A stretch of DNA of 64,000 nucleotides from Microbacterium sp. 11MF (GTDB lineage: Bacteria; Actinomycetota; Actinomycetes; Actinomycetales; Microbacteriaceae). The notes beneath the pieces were generated by a model, which searched no databases, had not been told where the DNA came from, and saw nothing but the letters and a program-made list of their open reading frames with translations. This document shows positions 52,095 through 59,673 of this stretch, one piece after another (the stretch's first letter is position 1; each line of letters starts with the position of its first letter). The translations under genes and the position numbers were made by a program. The stretch spans positions 620,001-684,000 of the forward strand of contig NZ_KB911460.1 in the NCBI RefSeq assembly GCF_000383475.1, given 5' to 3'.

Positions 52095-53660
52095 CTAGAC
52101 CGGCAGCATCTCGAGAGCGGCCATCGCCGCGTTGTGTCCGCCGATCCCGCTGACCGCTCCACCACGGCGGGCACTCGATCCGCAGAGCAACACACCCTCG
52201 ACACCGCTCGAGACTCCCCACCGTTCGGCGGGGGTCTCGAGCGGTTCGTCGTCTCGAGCCCACGGCCACGACAGCTCGCCGTGGAAGATGTCACCTCCGA
52301 CCATGCCGAGGTCCCGCTCGAGGTCCGCCGTCGTGCGCACCTCGACGCAAGGGCTCCCGTCCGGTGCCCGGTAAAGCAGGTCGGCGATCGGCTCGGCCAG
52401 CACCGAGTCCAGCGACCGCTCGGCCGCCGTCCACAGGGCGTGACGGTCCGCGGCACCTTCGGCGATCAGTCGATGCGGGACCTGCAGCCCGAACAGGGTG
52501 AGTGTTTGCGCCCCCGACGCGCGCAGCGCGCGTCCCAGGATCGACGGGTCGGTGAGGGAGTGGCAGTAGATCTCCGCCGGCAGCGGATCTGGGATCGCTC
52601 CGCCCGCCGCACGGTCGTGGGCGGCATCCACCTGCGACAGAGTCTCATTGATGTGGAACGTGCCGGCGAACGCGGCGCGAGCGTCGACCGAGGTGTCCCG
52701 CAGTCGGGGCAGGCGGGACAACAGCATGTTGACCTTGATCTGCGCCCCCTCGGGACGGGCGGCGCCGGTGCCGATGCCGCCGCCGGCGCGCAGGAGGCCG
52801 TCGAGCACCGCCGCGCCCACGCCGCTCAGGATGAGCCGCGCCCCGAGTCGTTCGCCGTCGGCGAGTTCCACGTCACCGTCGGGGGAGACCGCGACGACCT
52901 CGGCGCCGGTTCGGATCTCGGCGCCAGCCGACCGGGCCGCGCGCTCGAGCTCGTTGCTGACGGCACCCATGCCGCCGACCGGGACGTCCCAGTCCCCGGT
53001 TCCGCCACCGATGACGTGATAGAGGAAGCAGCGGTTCTGACGGAGCGACTCGTCGTCGGAGTGGGCGAAGGTTCCGATCAGGCCGTCCGTGAACGCGATG
53101 CCGCGGGCTACGTCGGTCGCCAGTGCTCCTCGGATGAACGCGCCGAGCGGACGGCCCGACACCGCCTCCCAGAGGGCGTCGTCGCCCACGGCGGCGCGGA
53201 CGCCGGACTCTCTCCGCAGAGGCGCCGTGACGGTCGGGAAGAGCGCCCTGCCCAGCGGGGCCACCCTCTCGTGCAGCGCCGAGAACCGTGCCGCTTCGCC
53301 GTCGTCGCCCGTCGCGTGCGCGAAGCTCGCCGCGGTGGCGGCGGCATCCGCGTTGTCGATGAGGATGCCGCGGTCCGGGGACTCCGGCAACGGCGTGTAC
53401 GACGAGTAGCGTCGCCGCTCGAGTCGGATGTCGAGTCCGAGATCGTCGATCACGGTGCGGGGGAGCAGGCTGACGAGGTACGAGTAACGAGACAGGCGCG
53501 CGTCCACTCCCGGCCAGGGGCGCTCCGAGACGGCTGCGCCGCCGACGTGACCCTGACGTTCGAGCACCGTCACGGTGCGTCCCGCGCGGGCGAGATAGGC
53601 AGCGGCGACGAGGGCGTTGTGCCCTCCGCCCACGATGACGACGTCGCGGATGGCGCTCAT
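52095..53660 (-). CDS. FAD-dependent oxidoreductase, phytoene desaturase/retinol saturase type
   Basis: A 521-aa flavoprotein. The dinucleotide-binding motif VVIVGGGHNALVAAAYLARAG is at residues 7-27 (quoted in part as VIVGGGHNALVAA), a second flavin motif VLLCGSSARRGGAVSGIGGHNA near 490-511, and the family signature GGMGAVSNELERAARSAGA near 225. It resembles CrtI-like and retinol-saturase-like proteins, but no carotenoid genes are nearby, so its substrate is open. ATG 53660 lies seven bases after TAGGTT. Divergent from the IMPase gene. Confidence 0.88.
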   Translation of the reverse strand: MSAIRDVVIVGGGHNALVAAAYLARAGRTVTVLERQGHVGGAAVSERPWPGVDARLSRYSYLVSLLPRTVIDDLGLDIRLERRRYSSYTPLPESPDRGILIDNADAAATAASFAHATGDDGEAARFSALHERVAPLGRALFPTVTAPLRRESGVRAAVGDDALWEAVSGRPLGAFIRGALATDVARGIAFTDGLIGTFAHSDDESLRQNRCFLYHVIGGGTGDWDVPVGGMGAVSNELERAARSAGAEIRTGAEVVAVSPDGDVELADGERLGARLILSGVGAAVLDGLLRAGGGIGTGAARPEGAQIKVNMLLSRLPRLRDTSVDARAAFAGTFHINETLSQVDAAHDRAAGGAIPDPLPAEIYCHSLTDPSILGRALRASGAQTLTLFGLQVPHRLIAEGAADRHALWTAAERSLDSVLAEPIADLLYRAPDGSPCVEVRTTADLERDLGMVGGDIFHGELSWPWARDDEPLETPAERWGVSSGVEGVLLCGSSARRGGAVSGIGGHNAAMAALEMLPV

Positions 53661-53691
53661 GATGCTCAACCTAGCGGCGTACCGTGGAGGG

Positions 53692-54480
53692 ATGGATGCC
53701 GCTGCGCTCGCCGACCTCGCCCTCGACATCGCCCGTGACGCCGGCGCCCTGGCGCTGCGCCGTCGCCAGGAGGGTGTCGCGATCGCCGCGACCAAGTCCG
53801 TCATCGCCGACATCGTCACCGAGGCGGACCGCGAGGTCGAAGCCCTCATCCGAGCGCGGCTCGCCGCCGAGCGCCCCGACGACGGCTTCCTCGGAGAGGA
53901 GTCCGGTGCCGAGCGGGGCACGTCCGACATCACGTGGGTCGTCGACCCGATCGACGGGACCGTCAACTACGCCTACGGGATGCCGCACTACGCCGTGAGC
54001 ATCGCGGCGGTGTCCGGAGAACCGACGCCCCCGACCTGGACGGCCCTCGCCGGCGTCGTCCACAACCCGGCTGTCGGCGAGACGTTCCACGCGGTGCGCG
54101 GTGGCGGAGCCTGGCGGGGCGAGGAGCGCCTCGCCGTGTCGAGCGTCGGCGAGGCGGGAGGACTCGTGGCCACTGGCTTCGGGTACGACCCGAAGTACCA
54201 CGAGGAGGACCTCGCCCGCGTCGCCGCGGTCATGCCGCTCTTGCGCGACCTGCGTCGCGCTGGAGCGGCGTCGCTCGACCTCGCGTACGTGGCCGCCGGG
54301 CGGCTGGACGGCTACTTCGAGCGCGGCCTCCACCCCTGGGATCACGCCGCCGGCGCACTGCTGGTCACCGAGGCGGGCGGGCGGATCACGGGCGCTCCCG
54401 GTGGATTCCCCGGGCGCGACATGACCGTCGCGGCAGGCCCCGAGCTGTTCGCGCGCCTGACGGCCACCATCGGGTTGTGA
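53692..54480 (+). CDS. Inositol monophosphatase family protein
   Basis: A 262-aa Mg-dependent phosphatase: metal-binding motifs GEESGAE near residue 67, DPIDGTVNYAYGMP near 86-99 and WDHAAGALLVTEAGG near 213-227. The family acts on inositol phosphate, fructose bisphosphate, PAP or histidinol phosphate; which one applies is not clear. TACCGT lies exactly six bases before ATG 53692. Divergent from the FAD gene across 31 bp, with both -10 boxes inside that short gap. Confidence 0.92.
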   Translation: MDAAALADLALDIARDAGALALRRRQEGVAIAATKSVIADIVTEADREVEALIRARLAAERPDDGFLGEESGAERGTSDITWVVDPIDGTVNYAYGMPHYAVSIAAVSGEPTPPTWTALAGVVHNPAVGETFHAVRGGGAWRGEERLAVSSVGEAGGLVATGFGYDPKYHEEDLARVAAVMPLLRDLRRAGAASLDLAYVAAGRLDGYFERGLHPWDHAAGALLVTEAGGRITGAPGGFPGRDMTVAAGPELFARLTATIGL

Positions 54481-54607
54481 ATGGACATCCCATTCCCAGG
54501 CCCGTTCGTGTAGCGTGTTTATCTGATCGTTACCTTCGTTGCCCGAGCGAGGGTGTCTGTCCTTGAAGCCCCGCGGCCCAGGCCGCTCTACCCGAGAGCC
54601 CGCACGT

Positions 54608-56047
54608 TTGACTTTCGAGACCTCCCCGACTGACGCGCCCGCTGCGCGTCGCGATCGGCGACCCGCCGCGTCCGGCTCCATGCCGTTGACCCGTGCGGAG
54701 TATCGCAAGCAGGCTGCGGCCCCGGTCAGCGACGCCGAGACGGCAGCTGTCCAGGCCGTCGCCGCCATGGGTGACGTCATCGCCATGATCCAGGCCGCCG
54801 ACGCCCCGGCGCTGCGCCGTCGCCGCACGCGTGCCGTTGCGGCGGACTCCTCGGCAGCAGACCTCGCGCCCGTGTCGCTGGCGGAATCCGTCGTGTCCGA
54901 GACCATCGCCGACGCCGTCATCGCCGACTCGGTCCCCGTGCCGTCTGCCGATGTCGCATCCGTCATTGCGGCGAGCCCGGTCGCGCAGACGCCGGTCGCC
55001 TCCGTCCCGCTGCGTCGTCGCGTTCGCTCTGCGCGCTCCACGACTGCCGAGGCCACCGCGACCCCCGAGGCGACGCCGGTTCGCGAGTTCCTCGACGAGA
55101 CGATCGTCCTCCCGTCCGCGGACTCGACGCACGCCTCCGGCCACGACGCGGCTCCCGGCATCGACGAATTCGAACTCGCGGCGAAGGTGTTCTCCTTCAC
55201 CGGCGAGACGCCGATCCAGGTCGCCCGCGCAGCCGCTGACGCCGACGAGCAGACTCAGCGCAAGACCCGTGTCCGCATGGCCGACCAGCCCCCGCGCCCT
55301 CGGCGCGGCCGTGTCGTGTTCAAGCGGCTGGCCGCGGCATCCTTCTCGGTCAGCGTCGTCGGCGTCGTCGGCCTTCTCGCCATCGGAACGACGACCCCGG
55401 TTGCGGCCGTGGGTGCGTTCGGCCAGGAGGTCCGCGGCGACATGACGCTCGCCAGCGAGAAGACCCCGACCGAGGCTCCCGAGATCCAGGCGTACGTCTC
55501 GGGATCGACGGCCGCGGCCGGCGATCTCGCGCGTTCGGACGAGTACGACATCGAGTCCATGGCCGACGTGGCCGCCGAATCCGGCGTCACCAAGTTCGCG
55601 GGAACGTGGGTGAACGATGCGACCGCCGAGGTGCAGTGGCCGTTCCCGGTCGGTGTGCCGATCTCGGCGCAGTTCGGATCCACCTCGTACCTGTCGAAGT
55701 TCTCGCGGGTGCATCACGGCACCGACTTCACCCCCGGGCGAGGCGCCGAGATCCACGCGGTCGCAGCGGGTACCGTGCGCATCGCCACCGAAGCGGGCGG
55801 GGACTACGGCGTGACGGTCGTCCTCGACCACATCATCGACGGCCAGCTCGTGTCGACCCGCTACGGCCACATGGAGTACGGCTCCCTCCGCGTTTCGCCC
55901 GGCGAGACCGTCAAGGCCGGCCAGGTCCTCGGCAAGGTCGGCAGCACGGGCAAGTCCACCGGTCCTCACCTCCACCTCGAGGTGCTGCTCGGCGGAACCA
56001 CTCGCATCGATCCGCTTCCGTGGCTGAAGGAGCACACGCGAGGCTGA
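54608..56047 (+). CDS. Secreted M23-family metallopeptidase
   Basis: A 479-aa protein: a long charged, Ala/Arg-rich cytoplasmic part (residues 1-235), one membrane segment (residues 240-262, SFSVSVVGVVGLLAIG), a linker, and a C-terminal M23 endopeptidase domain with zinc ligands in HHGTDFTPG and HLHLEVL. It should cut peptidoglycan cross-links outside the cell. The start is uncertain: I choose TTG 54608; ATG 54680 (MPLTRAEYRK) is a safe later start, and an upstream TTG 54539 keeps the frame open. A TAGCGT box at 54514-54519 suggests a ~90-base leader. Confidence 0.88.
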   Translation: MTFETSPTDAPAARRDRRPAASGSMPLTRAEYRKQAAAPVSDAETAAVQAVAAMGDVIAMIQAADAPALRRRRTRAVAADSSAADLAPVSLAESVVSETIADAVIADSVPVPSADVASVIAASPVAQTPVASVPLRRRVRSARSTTAEATATPEATPVREFLDETIVLPSADSTHASGHDAAPGIDEFELAAKVFSFTGETPIQVARAAADADEQTQRKTRVRMADQPPRPRRGRVVFKRLAAASFSVSVVGVVGLLAIGTTTPVAAVGAFGQEVRGDMTLASEKTPTEAPEIQAYVSGSTAAAGDLARSDEYDIESMADVAAESGVTKFAGTWVNDATAEVQWPFPVGVPISAQFGSTSYLSKFSRVHHGTDFTPGRGAEIHAVAAGTVRIATEAGGDYGVTVVLDHIIDGQLVSTRYGHMEYGSLRVSPGETVKAGQVLGKVGSTGKSTGPHLHLEVLLGGTTRIDPLPWLKEHTRG

Positions 56048-56111
56048 CCCGGTTACAGAGGGATGCCGCGACTCTGGTATCCTCTTCTAGTTGCCCGCTT
56101 GCGGGCAGCAC

Positions 56112-56183
56112 GCCCCGATAGCTCAGTGGCAGAGCACTTCCATGGTAAGGAAGGGGTCGTCAGTTCAATCCTGACTCGGGGCT
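56112..56183 (+). tRNA. tRNA-Thr (GGT)
   Basis: Acceptor stem GCCCCGA/TCGGGGC, anticodon arm CTTCC-ATGGTAA-GGAAG with anticodon GGT, T arm with TTCAATC. Discriminator T; no encoded CCA. A TATCCT box lies about 30 bases upstream. Confidence 0.95.
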
Positions 56184-56207
56184 CGCAGCATCCTTCAGAT
56201 GCGCCAC

Positions 56208-56281
56208 GGCGGGGTAGCTCAGCTGGTCAGAGCGCACGACTCATAATCGTGAGGTCGCGGGTTCAAGCCCCGCTCCCGCTA
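56208..56281 (+). tRNA. tRNA-Met (CAT), elongator type
   Basis: Acceptor GGCGGGG/TCCCGCT (G-T pairs at the ends), anticodon arm CACGA-CTCATAA-TCGTG with CAT, T arm GCGGG-TTCAAGC-CCCGC. The first pair and anticodon stem are not of the initiator type. It lies 24 bases after tRNA-Thr, probably one transcript. Confidence 0.94.
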
Positions 56282-56283
56282 CG

Positions 56284-56315
56284 CAAAACCCCTGGGCTCC
56301 ACCCCGGGGGTTTTG
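56284..56315 (+). terminator. Terminator after the tRNA pair
   Basis: CAAAACCCCTGGG (56284-56296) pairs with the following CCCCGGGGGTTTTG, with a run of T at the end of the stem. A strong intrinsic terminator directly after tRNA-Met. Confidence 0.9.
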
Positions 56316-56332
56316 TCATGTCCGGGCGGGGG

Positions 56333-56842
56333 TCAGCTCGCCGTTCCCATCGCGTCCAGCAGCGCATCCTCCGGATCGACCGGTCGCGGTGGCCGCCGCT
56401 CACGGCGTGCACGTGACAGGAACGCCACTGCTCGCGCCGCTGCTACGCAGATGCCGCAGAGTACGGCGACACCCAGCATCCGCAGACTAAGGACGGGTTC
56501 GCCCTCCAGCGACGTCCACGGGAGCATGACCCAGACGACGGGGACGGAGGCCACAGCGCCCAACGCCCCGAACGCGACGATGTGCACCCACGTCGAGGTG
56601 ACGGTCCGCAACGCTCGCGCCGTCAGCCACGCCAGCGGCGAGCCGAGGCAGCAGAGGATGAATACGGCGACGGCGCTGAAAGCGAGGAACCAGCCGAGAT
56701 AGTCGAACCCGCCGCCCGGCGAGGAGGCCTCGGCCCCCCAGTACGCGCCGACCATGACCGATCCGAGCGCCCACGTCGTGAGCGTGTGCACCGTGATGTC
56801 GGCCGACGTGAACGGCACCTGCGCATCGGGAGCGGTATTCAT
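56333..56842 (-). CDS. Four-helix membrane protein, unknown
   Basis: A 169-aa hydrophobic protein with four membrane segments (near residues 22-40, 48-70, 80-105 and 115-135) and a basic, Pro-rich tail. No family is recognised. ATG 56842 lies six bases after CAGATT; the frame is open further, but that region has no membrane logic. Confidence 0.75.
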   Translation of the reverse strand: MNTAPDAQVPFTSADITVHTLTTWALGSVMVGAYWGAEASSPGGGFDYLGWFLAFSAVAVFILCCLGSPLAWLTARALRTVTSTWVHIVAFGALGAVASVPVVWVMLPWTSLEGEPVLSLRMLGVAVLCGICVAAARAVAFLSRARRERRPPRPVDPEDALLDAMGTAS

Positions 56843-56912
56843 GACCTGAATCTGACACAGATCGTGGGGGAGGTGAAGACGCAGGTCGAACCGCGGCATC
56901 CTCACCTATCGG

Positions 56913-56990
56913 CGGATGCAAGGGATTCGACGCGACACGCCGCCTCACCGGGTCGGTGGGCGGCGTGTCGAGCACGATCTATTGCATCGG
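56913..56990. repeat. 78-nt palindromic repeat, copy B
   Basis: A palindrome with outer arms GATGCAA/TTGCATC and a perfect inner 12-bp stem CGACACGCCGCC (56933-56944) with GGCGGCGTGTCG (56959-56970), extended by CACC/GGTG. It is the same length as, and related to, copy A at 20017-20094. It lies between two minus-strand genes and could act as a terminator or a REP-like element. Confidence 0.78.
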
Positions 56991-57016
56991 TGAACGCGAT
57001 GCGTCGATCCGGCGAG

Positions 57017-57271
57017 TCAGACGTCGATGGGGGAGAGGTCGCCCTCGCCCTCCTCGCCGAGCTCGACGACGACCGGATCCTCGCCCTGCGATTCGGGCTG
57101 GATGTCGGTTGCGGCATATGTCTCCTCGGGCTCGTCCGCGGGGGTGTCGAGGGGACGTCCCTCGAACTCGGCGTCGGCGGCCTCGGTGTCTCCGACCGTG
57201 GTGTCCTCGGTGGGTGCGTCATTCGGGTCGAGGCGGATGCCGTCGTCGCCGGTCTGCTCGGGAGTGCTCAT
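57017..57271 (-). CDS. Small acidic protein, unknown
   Basis: An 84-aa strongly acidic, Glu/Asp/Pro/Thr-rich protein without cysteine or predicted membrane segment, probably disordered. GAAGGAAGGA lies seven bases before ATG 57271, an unusually strong ribosome site, which supports real translation. No family recognised. Divergent from the phosphodiesterase. Confidence 0.72.
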   Translation of the reverse strand: MSTPEQTGDDGIRLDPNDAPTEDTTVGDTEAADAEFEGRPLDTPADEPEETYAATDIQPESQGEDPVVVELGEEGEGDLSPIDV

Positions 57272-57365
57272 GGTTGTTCCTTCCTTCGAGAACCCCACCT
57301 TCACCCACTCCACCTTGCTCACGCAGAGGCTGTCGCGTCGCGCCGGGCTGGGCTACCCTGCCGCG

Positions 57366-57860
57366 GTGACCACGCGACTGCTGCTGATCTCCGACACCCA
57401 CATCCCCGGCCGTGCGCGCACTCTGCCCGACGCGGTCAGGCGCGAAGCGGATGTCGCCGACCTCATCGTCCACGCGGGGGACTGGGTCGCGGCATCCGTC
57501 CTCGGCGACCTTCGTGACCACGGTGACGTGCTCGGCGTGTACGGCAACAACGACGGCGACGATCTGCGTGCCGTCCTCCCCGAGATCGCGCGTCGCGAGA
57601 TCGAGGGCGTCCGCGTCGCCGTGGTGCACGAGACCGGGCAGAAGCAGCGCCGCGAGGAGCGGATGGATGCTGCCTTCCCCGATGCCGACTTGCTGGTCTT
57701 CGGCCACAGCCACATCCCGTGGGACACGACGTCGCCGAGCGGGATGCGGCTCCTGAACCCCGGTTCACCGACCGACCGACGGCGTCAGCCCCATCACACG
57801 CTGATGGTGGTGGAGCTCGCGGACGGCGGCATCCGTTCCGTGGATCTTCGTCGCATCTGA
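57366..57860 (+). CDS. YfcE/MJ0936-family metallophosphoesterase
   Basis: A 164-aa phosphodiesterase. The metal ligands are in order: LISDTHIPG (residues 7-15), HAGDW (near 37-41), GNND (near 59-62), VVHETG (near 82) and FGHSHIPW (near 111-118), with LNPGS following. The substrate is unknown. GTG 57366 lies exactly six bases after TACCCT (57354-57359). Confidence 0.94.
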   Translation: MTTRLLLISDTHIPGRARTLPDAVRREADVADLIVHAGDWVAASVLGDLRDHGDVLGVYGNNDGDDLRAVLPEIARREIEGVRVAVVHETGQKQRREERMDAAFPDADLLVFGHSHIPWDTTSPSGMRLLNPGSPTDRRRQPHHTLMVVELADGGIRSVDLRRI

Positions 57861-57864
57861 CGGG

Positions 57865-57892
57865 TTGCACCCCGCCGTCGGAGGAGTACTAT
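57865..57892 (+). promoter_or_regulatory. Promoter of the MFS transporter gene
   Basis: TTGCAC (57865-57870) and TACTAT (57887-57892) with a 16-base spacer, about 35 bases ahead of the start codon, giving a short leader with a ribosome site GCGAGGT. This is one of the few genes here with a clear -35, unlike the leaderless set. Confidence 0.65.
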
Positions 57893-57927
57893 CGCTGTCG
57901 GATTGCTAGAAAAGCGAGGTAAATCTC

Positions 57928-59544
57928 ATGGCGAAGGACTCCCGCCGGTGGCTCGGACTGGTCTTCATCAGTGTCGCGGTGTCGCTGATCATCGTCGACT
58001 CGACGATCGTCAACGTCGCGGTGCCGTCGATCGTCGAGGAGCTGAAGATCAGCTCGACCGAGGTGCAGTGGGTCCAGGAGGTCTACACCCTCGTCTTCGC
58101 CTCGCTGCTGCTGCTGTTCGGTGCCTTCGCCGACCGCTTCGGCCGGCGCCGCGTCATGCTCATCGGCGTCTCGGTCTTCGCGGCGTCGTCGGTGCTGGCG
58201 AGCTTCGCGCCGACGGGTGAGCTGCTGATCCTCGCCCGCTTCGTGCAGGGCGTCGGCGGAGCGATGATCCTGCCGACCACCCTGTCGCTCATCAACTCGA
58301 CGTTCCGCGGCCGCGAGCGCGGCATCGCGTTCGCCGTCTGGGGATCGACGATCGGCGGCATGGCCGCGGTCGGCCCGCTCCTCGGCGGCTGGCTCACCAC
58401 GGCGTTCTCGTGGCGGTGGGCGTTCGGCATCAACATCCCGCTCGGCATCATCATCGTCATCGGTGTGCTGCTGACCGTCGCCGAGTCGCGGGAGAGCCGT
58501 AAGCGCTCGATCGACGGGGTGGGCGCTCTGCTGTCCGTCATCCTCTTCGGCTCGCTCGTGTTCGGCCTGATCGAGGGCAGGACGTTCGGCTGGTGGATCG
58601 CCGAGCCCGGGCTCACGATCGGCGGCTGGACCTGGCCGCTCTCCGTCTCGCCGATCCCCTTCGCCTTCACCATCACGCTCATCGCGCTGGTCCTGTTCGT
58701 CCGGTGGGGCCTCCGTCGCGGTCGCCGCGGCCAGGACCCGCTCATCGATTTCTCGCTGCTGAGCATCTCGTCGTTCAGGAACGGCAACATCGCGGCTCTC
58801 GTCGTCTCGCTCGGCGAGTTCGGGCTCATCCTCGCGCTGCCGCTGTGGCTCCAGTTCGTCCTCGGCTTCGACGCGCTCCAGGTCGGGCTCCTCCTCCTGG
58901 CCCTCGCCGGGGGATCGTTCGTCGCGAGCGGCGCCGCGGGCGCGTTCAGCGGCAAGGTCCCGGCGGTCGTCGTGGTGCGCGTCGGCATCCTCGCCGAAAT
59001 CATCGGCATCGCCTGGGCGGGGTTCATCATCGGACCGGAGGCCGCCTGGGGCTGGCTCATCCCCGCTCTCGCCGTCTACGGGTTCGGCGTCGGACTCGCG
59101 ACGGCCCAGCTGACCGGTGTCATCCTGCAGGACGTCCCCGTCGAGAAGTCGGGCCAGGGCTCGGGCATGCAGTCCACCGCCCGCCAGGTCGGGTCGGCGC
59201 TCGGCGTCGCGATCCTCGGGACGGTGCTGTTCACGACGACGGGCGGTGTGCTCGCGGCATCCCTCGACGATGCCGGTGTCCCGTCGACCGCCGCCGACAA
59301 AGTCGTGACGGCCGTCGTCGACTCGGCGGGAGCGGCGATCGCCGGTCTCGAGGCGGACCCGTCGCAGGCGCAGATCGCGGATGCCGCGCGCACCGCCTTC
59401 TCGGACGGCACGCGCGCCTCGGCTCTGACAGCCGCCGGCTTCCTCGTCATCGGGCTGGGCGCGACGTTCGCTCTCGGTTCCGGCCGCCGCCGCGACGACG
59501 AGGCTCCGGGACCTCAGCCAGCGGAGCGCTTCCAGGGAGCGTGA
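57928..59544 (+). CDS. MFS transporter, DHA2/EmrB-QacA type
   Basis: A 538-aa drug:proton antiporter-like protein with about 14 membrane helices. Motif A-like GAFADRFGRRRVMLIGV lies near residues 65-81, motif B LARFVQGVGGAMILPTTLSL near 98-117, and motif C-like GSTIGGMAAVGPLLGGWL near 138-155. It may export antimicrobial compounds or metabolites. No dedicated regulator is adjacent. Its 3' end is followed by two palindromic repeats. Confidence 0.93.
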   Translation: MAKDSRRWLGLVFISVAVSLIIVDSTIVNVAVPSIVEELKISSTEVQWVQEVYTLVFASLLLLFGAFADRFGRRRVMLIGVSVFAASSVLASFAPTGELLILARFVQGVGGAMILPTTLSLINSTFRGRERGIAFAVWGSTIGGMAAVGPLLGGWLTTAFSWRWAFGINIPLGIIIVIGVLLTVAESRESRKRSIDGVGALLSVILFGSLVFGLIEGRTFGWWIAEPGLTIGGWTWPLSVSPIPFAFTITLIALVLFVRWGLRRGRRGQDPLIDFSLLSISSFRNGNIAALVVSLGEFGLILALPLWLQFVLGFDALQVGLLLLALAGGSFVASGAAGAFSGKVPAVVVVRVGILAEIIGIAWAGFIIGPEAAWGWLIPALAVYGFGVGLATAQLTGVILQDVPVEKSGQGSGMQSTARQVGSALGVAILGTVLFTTTGGVLAASLDDAGVPSTAADKVVTAVVDSAGAAIAGLEADPSQAQIADAARTAFSDGTRASALTAAGFLVIGLGATFALGSGRRRDDEAPGPQPAERFQGA

Positions 59545-59552
59545 CCGTCATT

Positions 59553-59597
59553 CCCCTGTCGCAACACGCCGCGAGCGGCCGCAGTTCGCGACAGGGG
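59553..59597. repeat. 45-nt palindromic repeat R1
   Basis: CCCCTGTCGC at the left and GCGACAGGGG at the right are perfect inverted 10-mers (12-mers when the flanking TT/AA is counted). It is the first of three 45-nt elements that share CCTGTC-R-C-R-ACACGCCGC and GTTC near the right arm. It lies eight bases after the MFS stop codon, so it may also be that gene's terminator. Confidence 0.85.
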
Positions 59598-59625
59598 AAC
59601 GCAGCCCACGCCGCCGGCCCGCACT

Positions 59626-59670
59626 CACCTGTCACAACACGCCGCCGGGTCTCGCCGTTCGTGACAGGGG
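59626..59670. repeat. 45-nt palindromic repeat R2
   Basis: CCTGTCAC and GTGACAGG are perfect inverted 8-mers, and the interior shares ACAACACGCCGC with R1. It is a direct copy of R1 29 bases downstream, ending three bases before the stop codon of the minus-strand DUF559 gene. Confidence 0.85.
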
Positions 59671-59673
59671 AGG

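Noticed and set aside
52095..53660. Carotenoid biosynthesis cluster
   Set aside because: Only one CrtI-like flavoprotein is present, with no phytoene synthase or cyclase nearby; the prenyl synthase at 41381 belongs with menaquinone genes.
54481..54607. c-di-AMP (ydaO-type) riboswitch ahead of the M23 peptidase
   Set aside because: The leader is too short and lacks the conserved blocks I know for that RNA.
50843..56281. tRNA genes as integration sites of a genomic island
   Set aside because: No integrase and no repeated tRNA 3' ends were found near tRNA-Tyr, tRNA-Thr or tRNA-Met; the genes between are ordinary.
59553..59670. R1 and R2 as plain transcription terminators of the MFS and DUF559 genes
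   Set aside because: They may stop transcription, but shared length and sequence with R3, which is not at a gene end, point to a repeat family.
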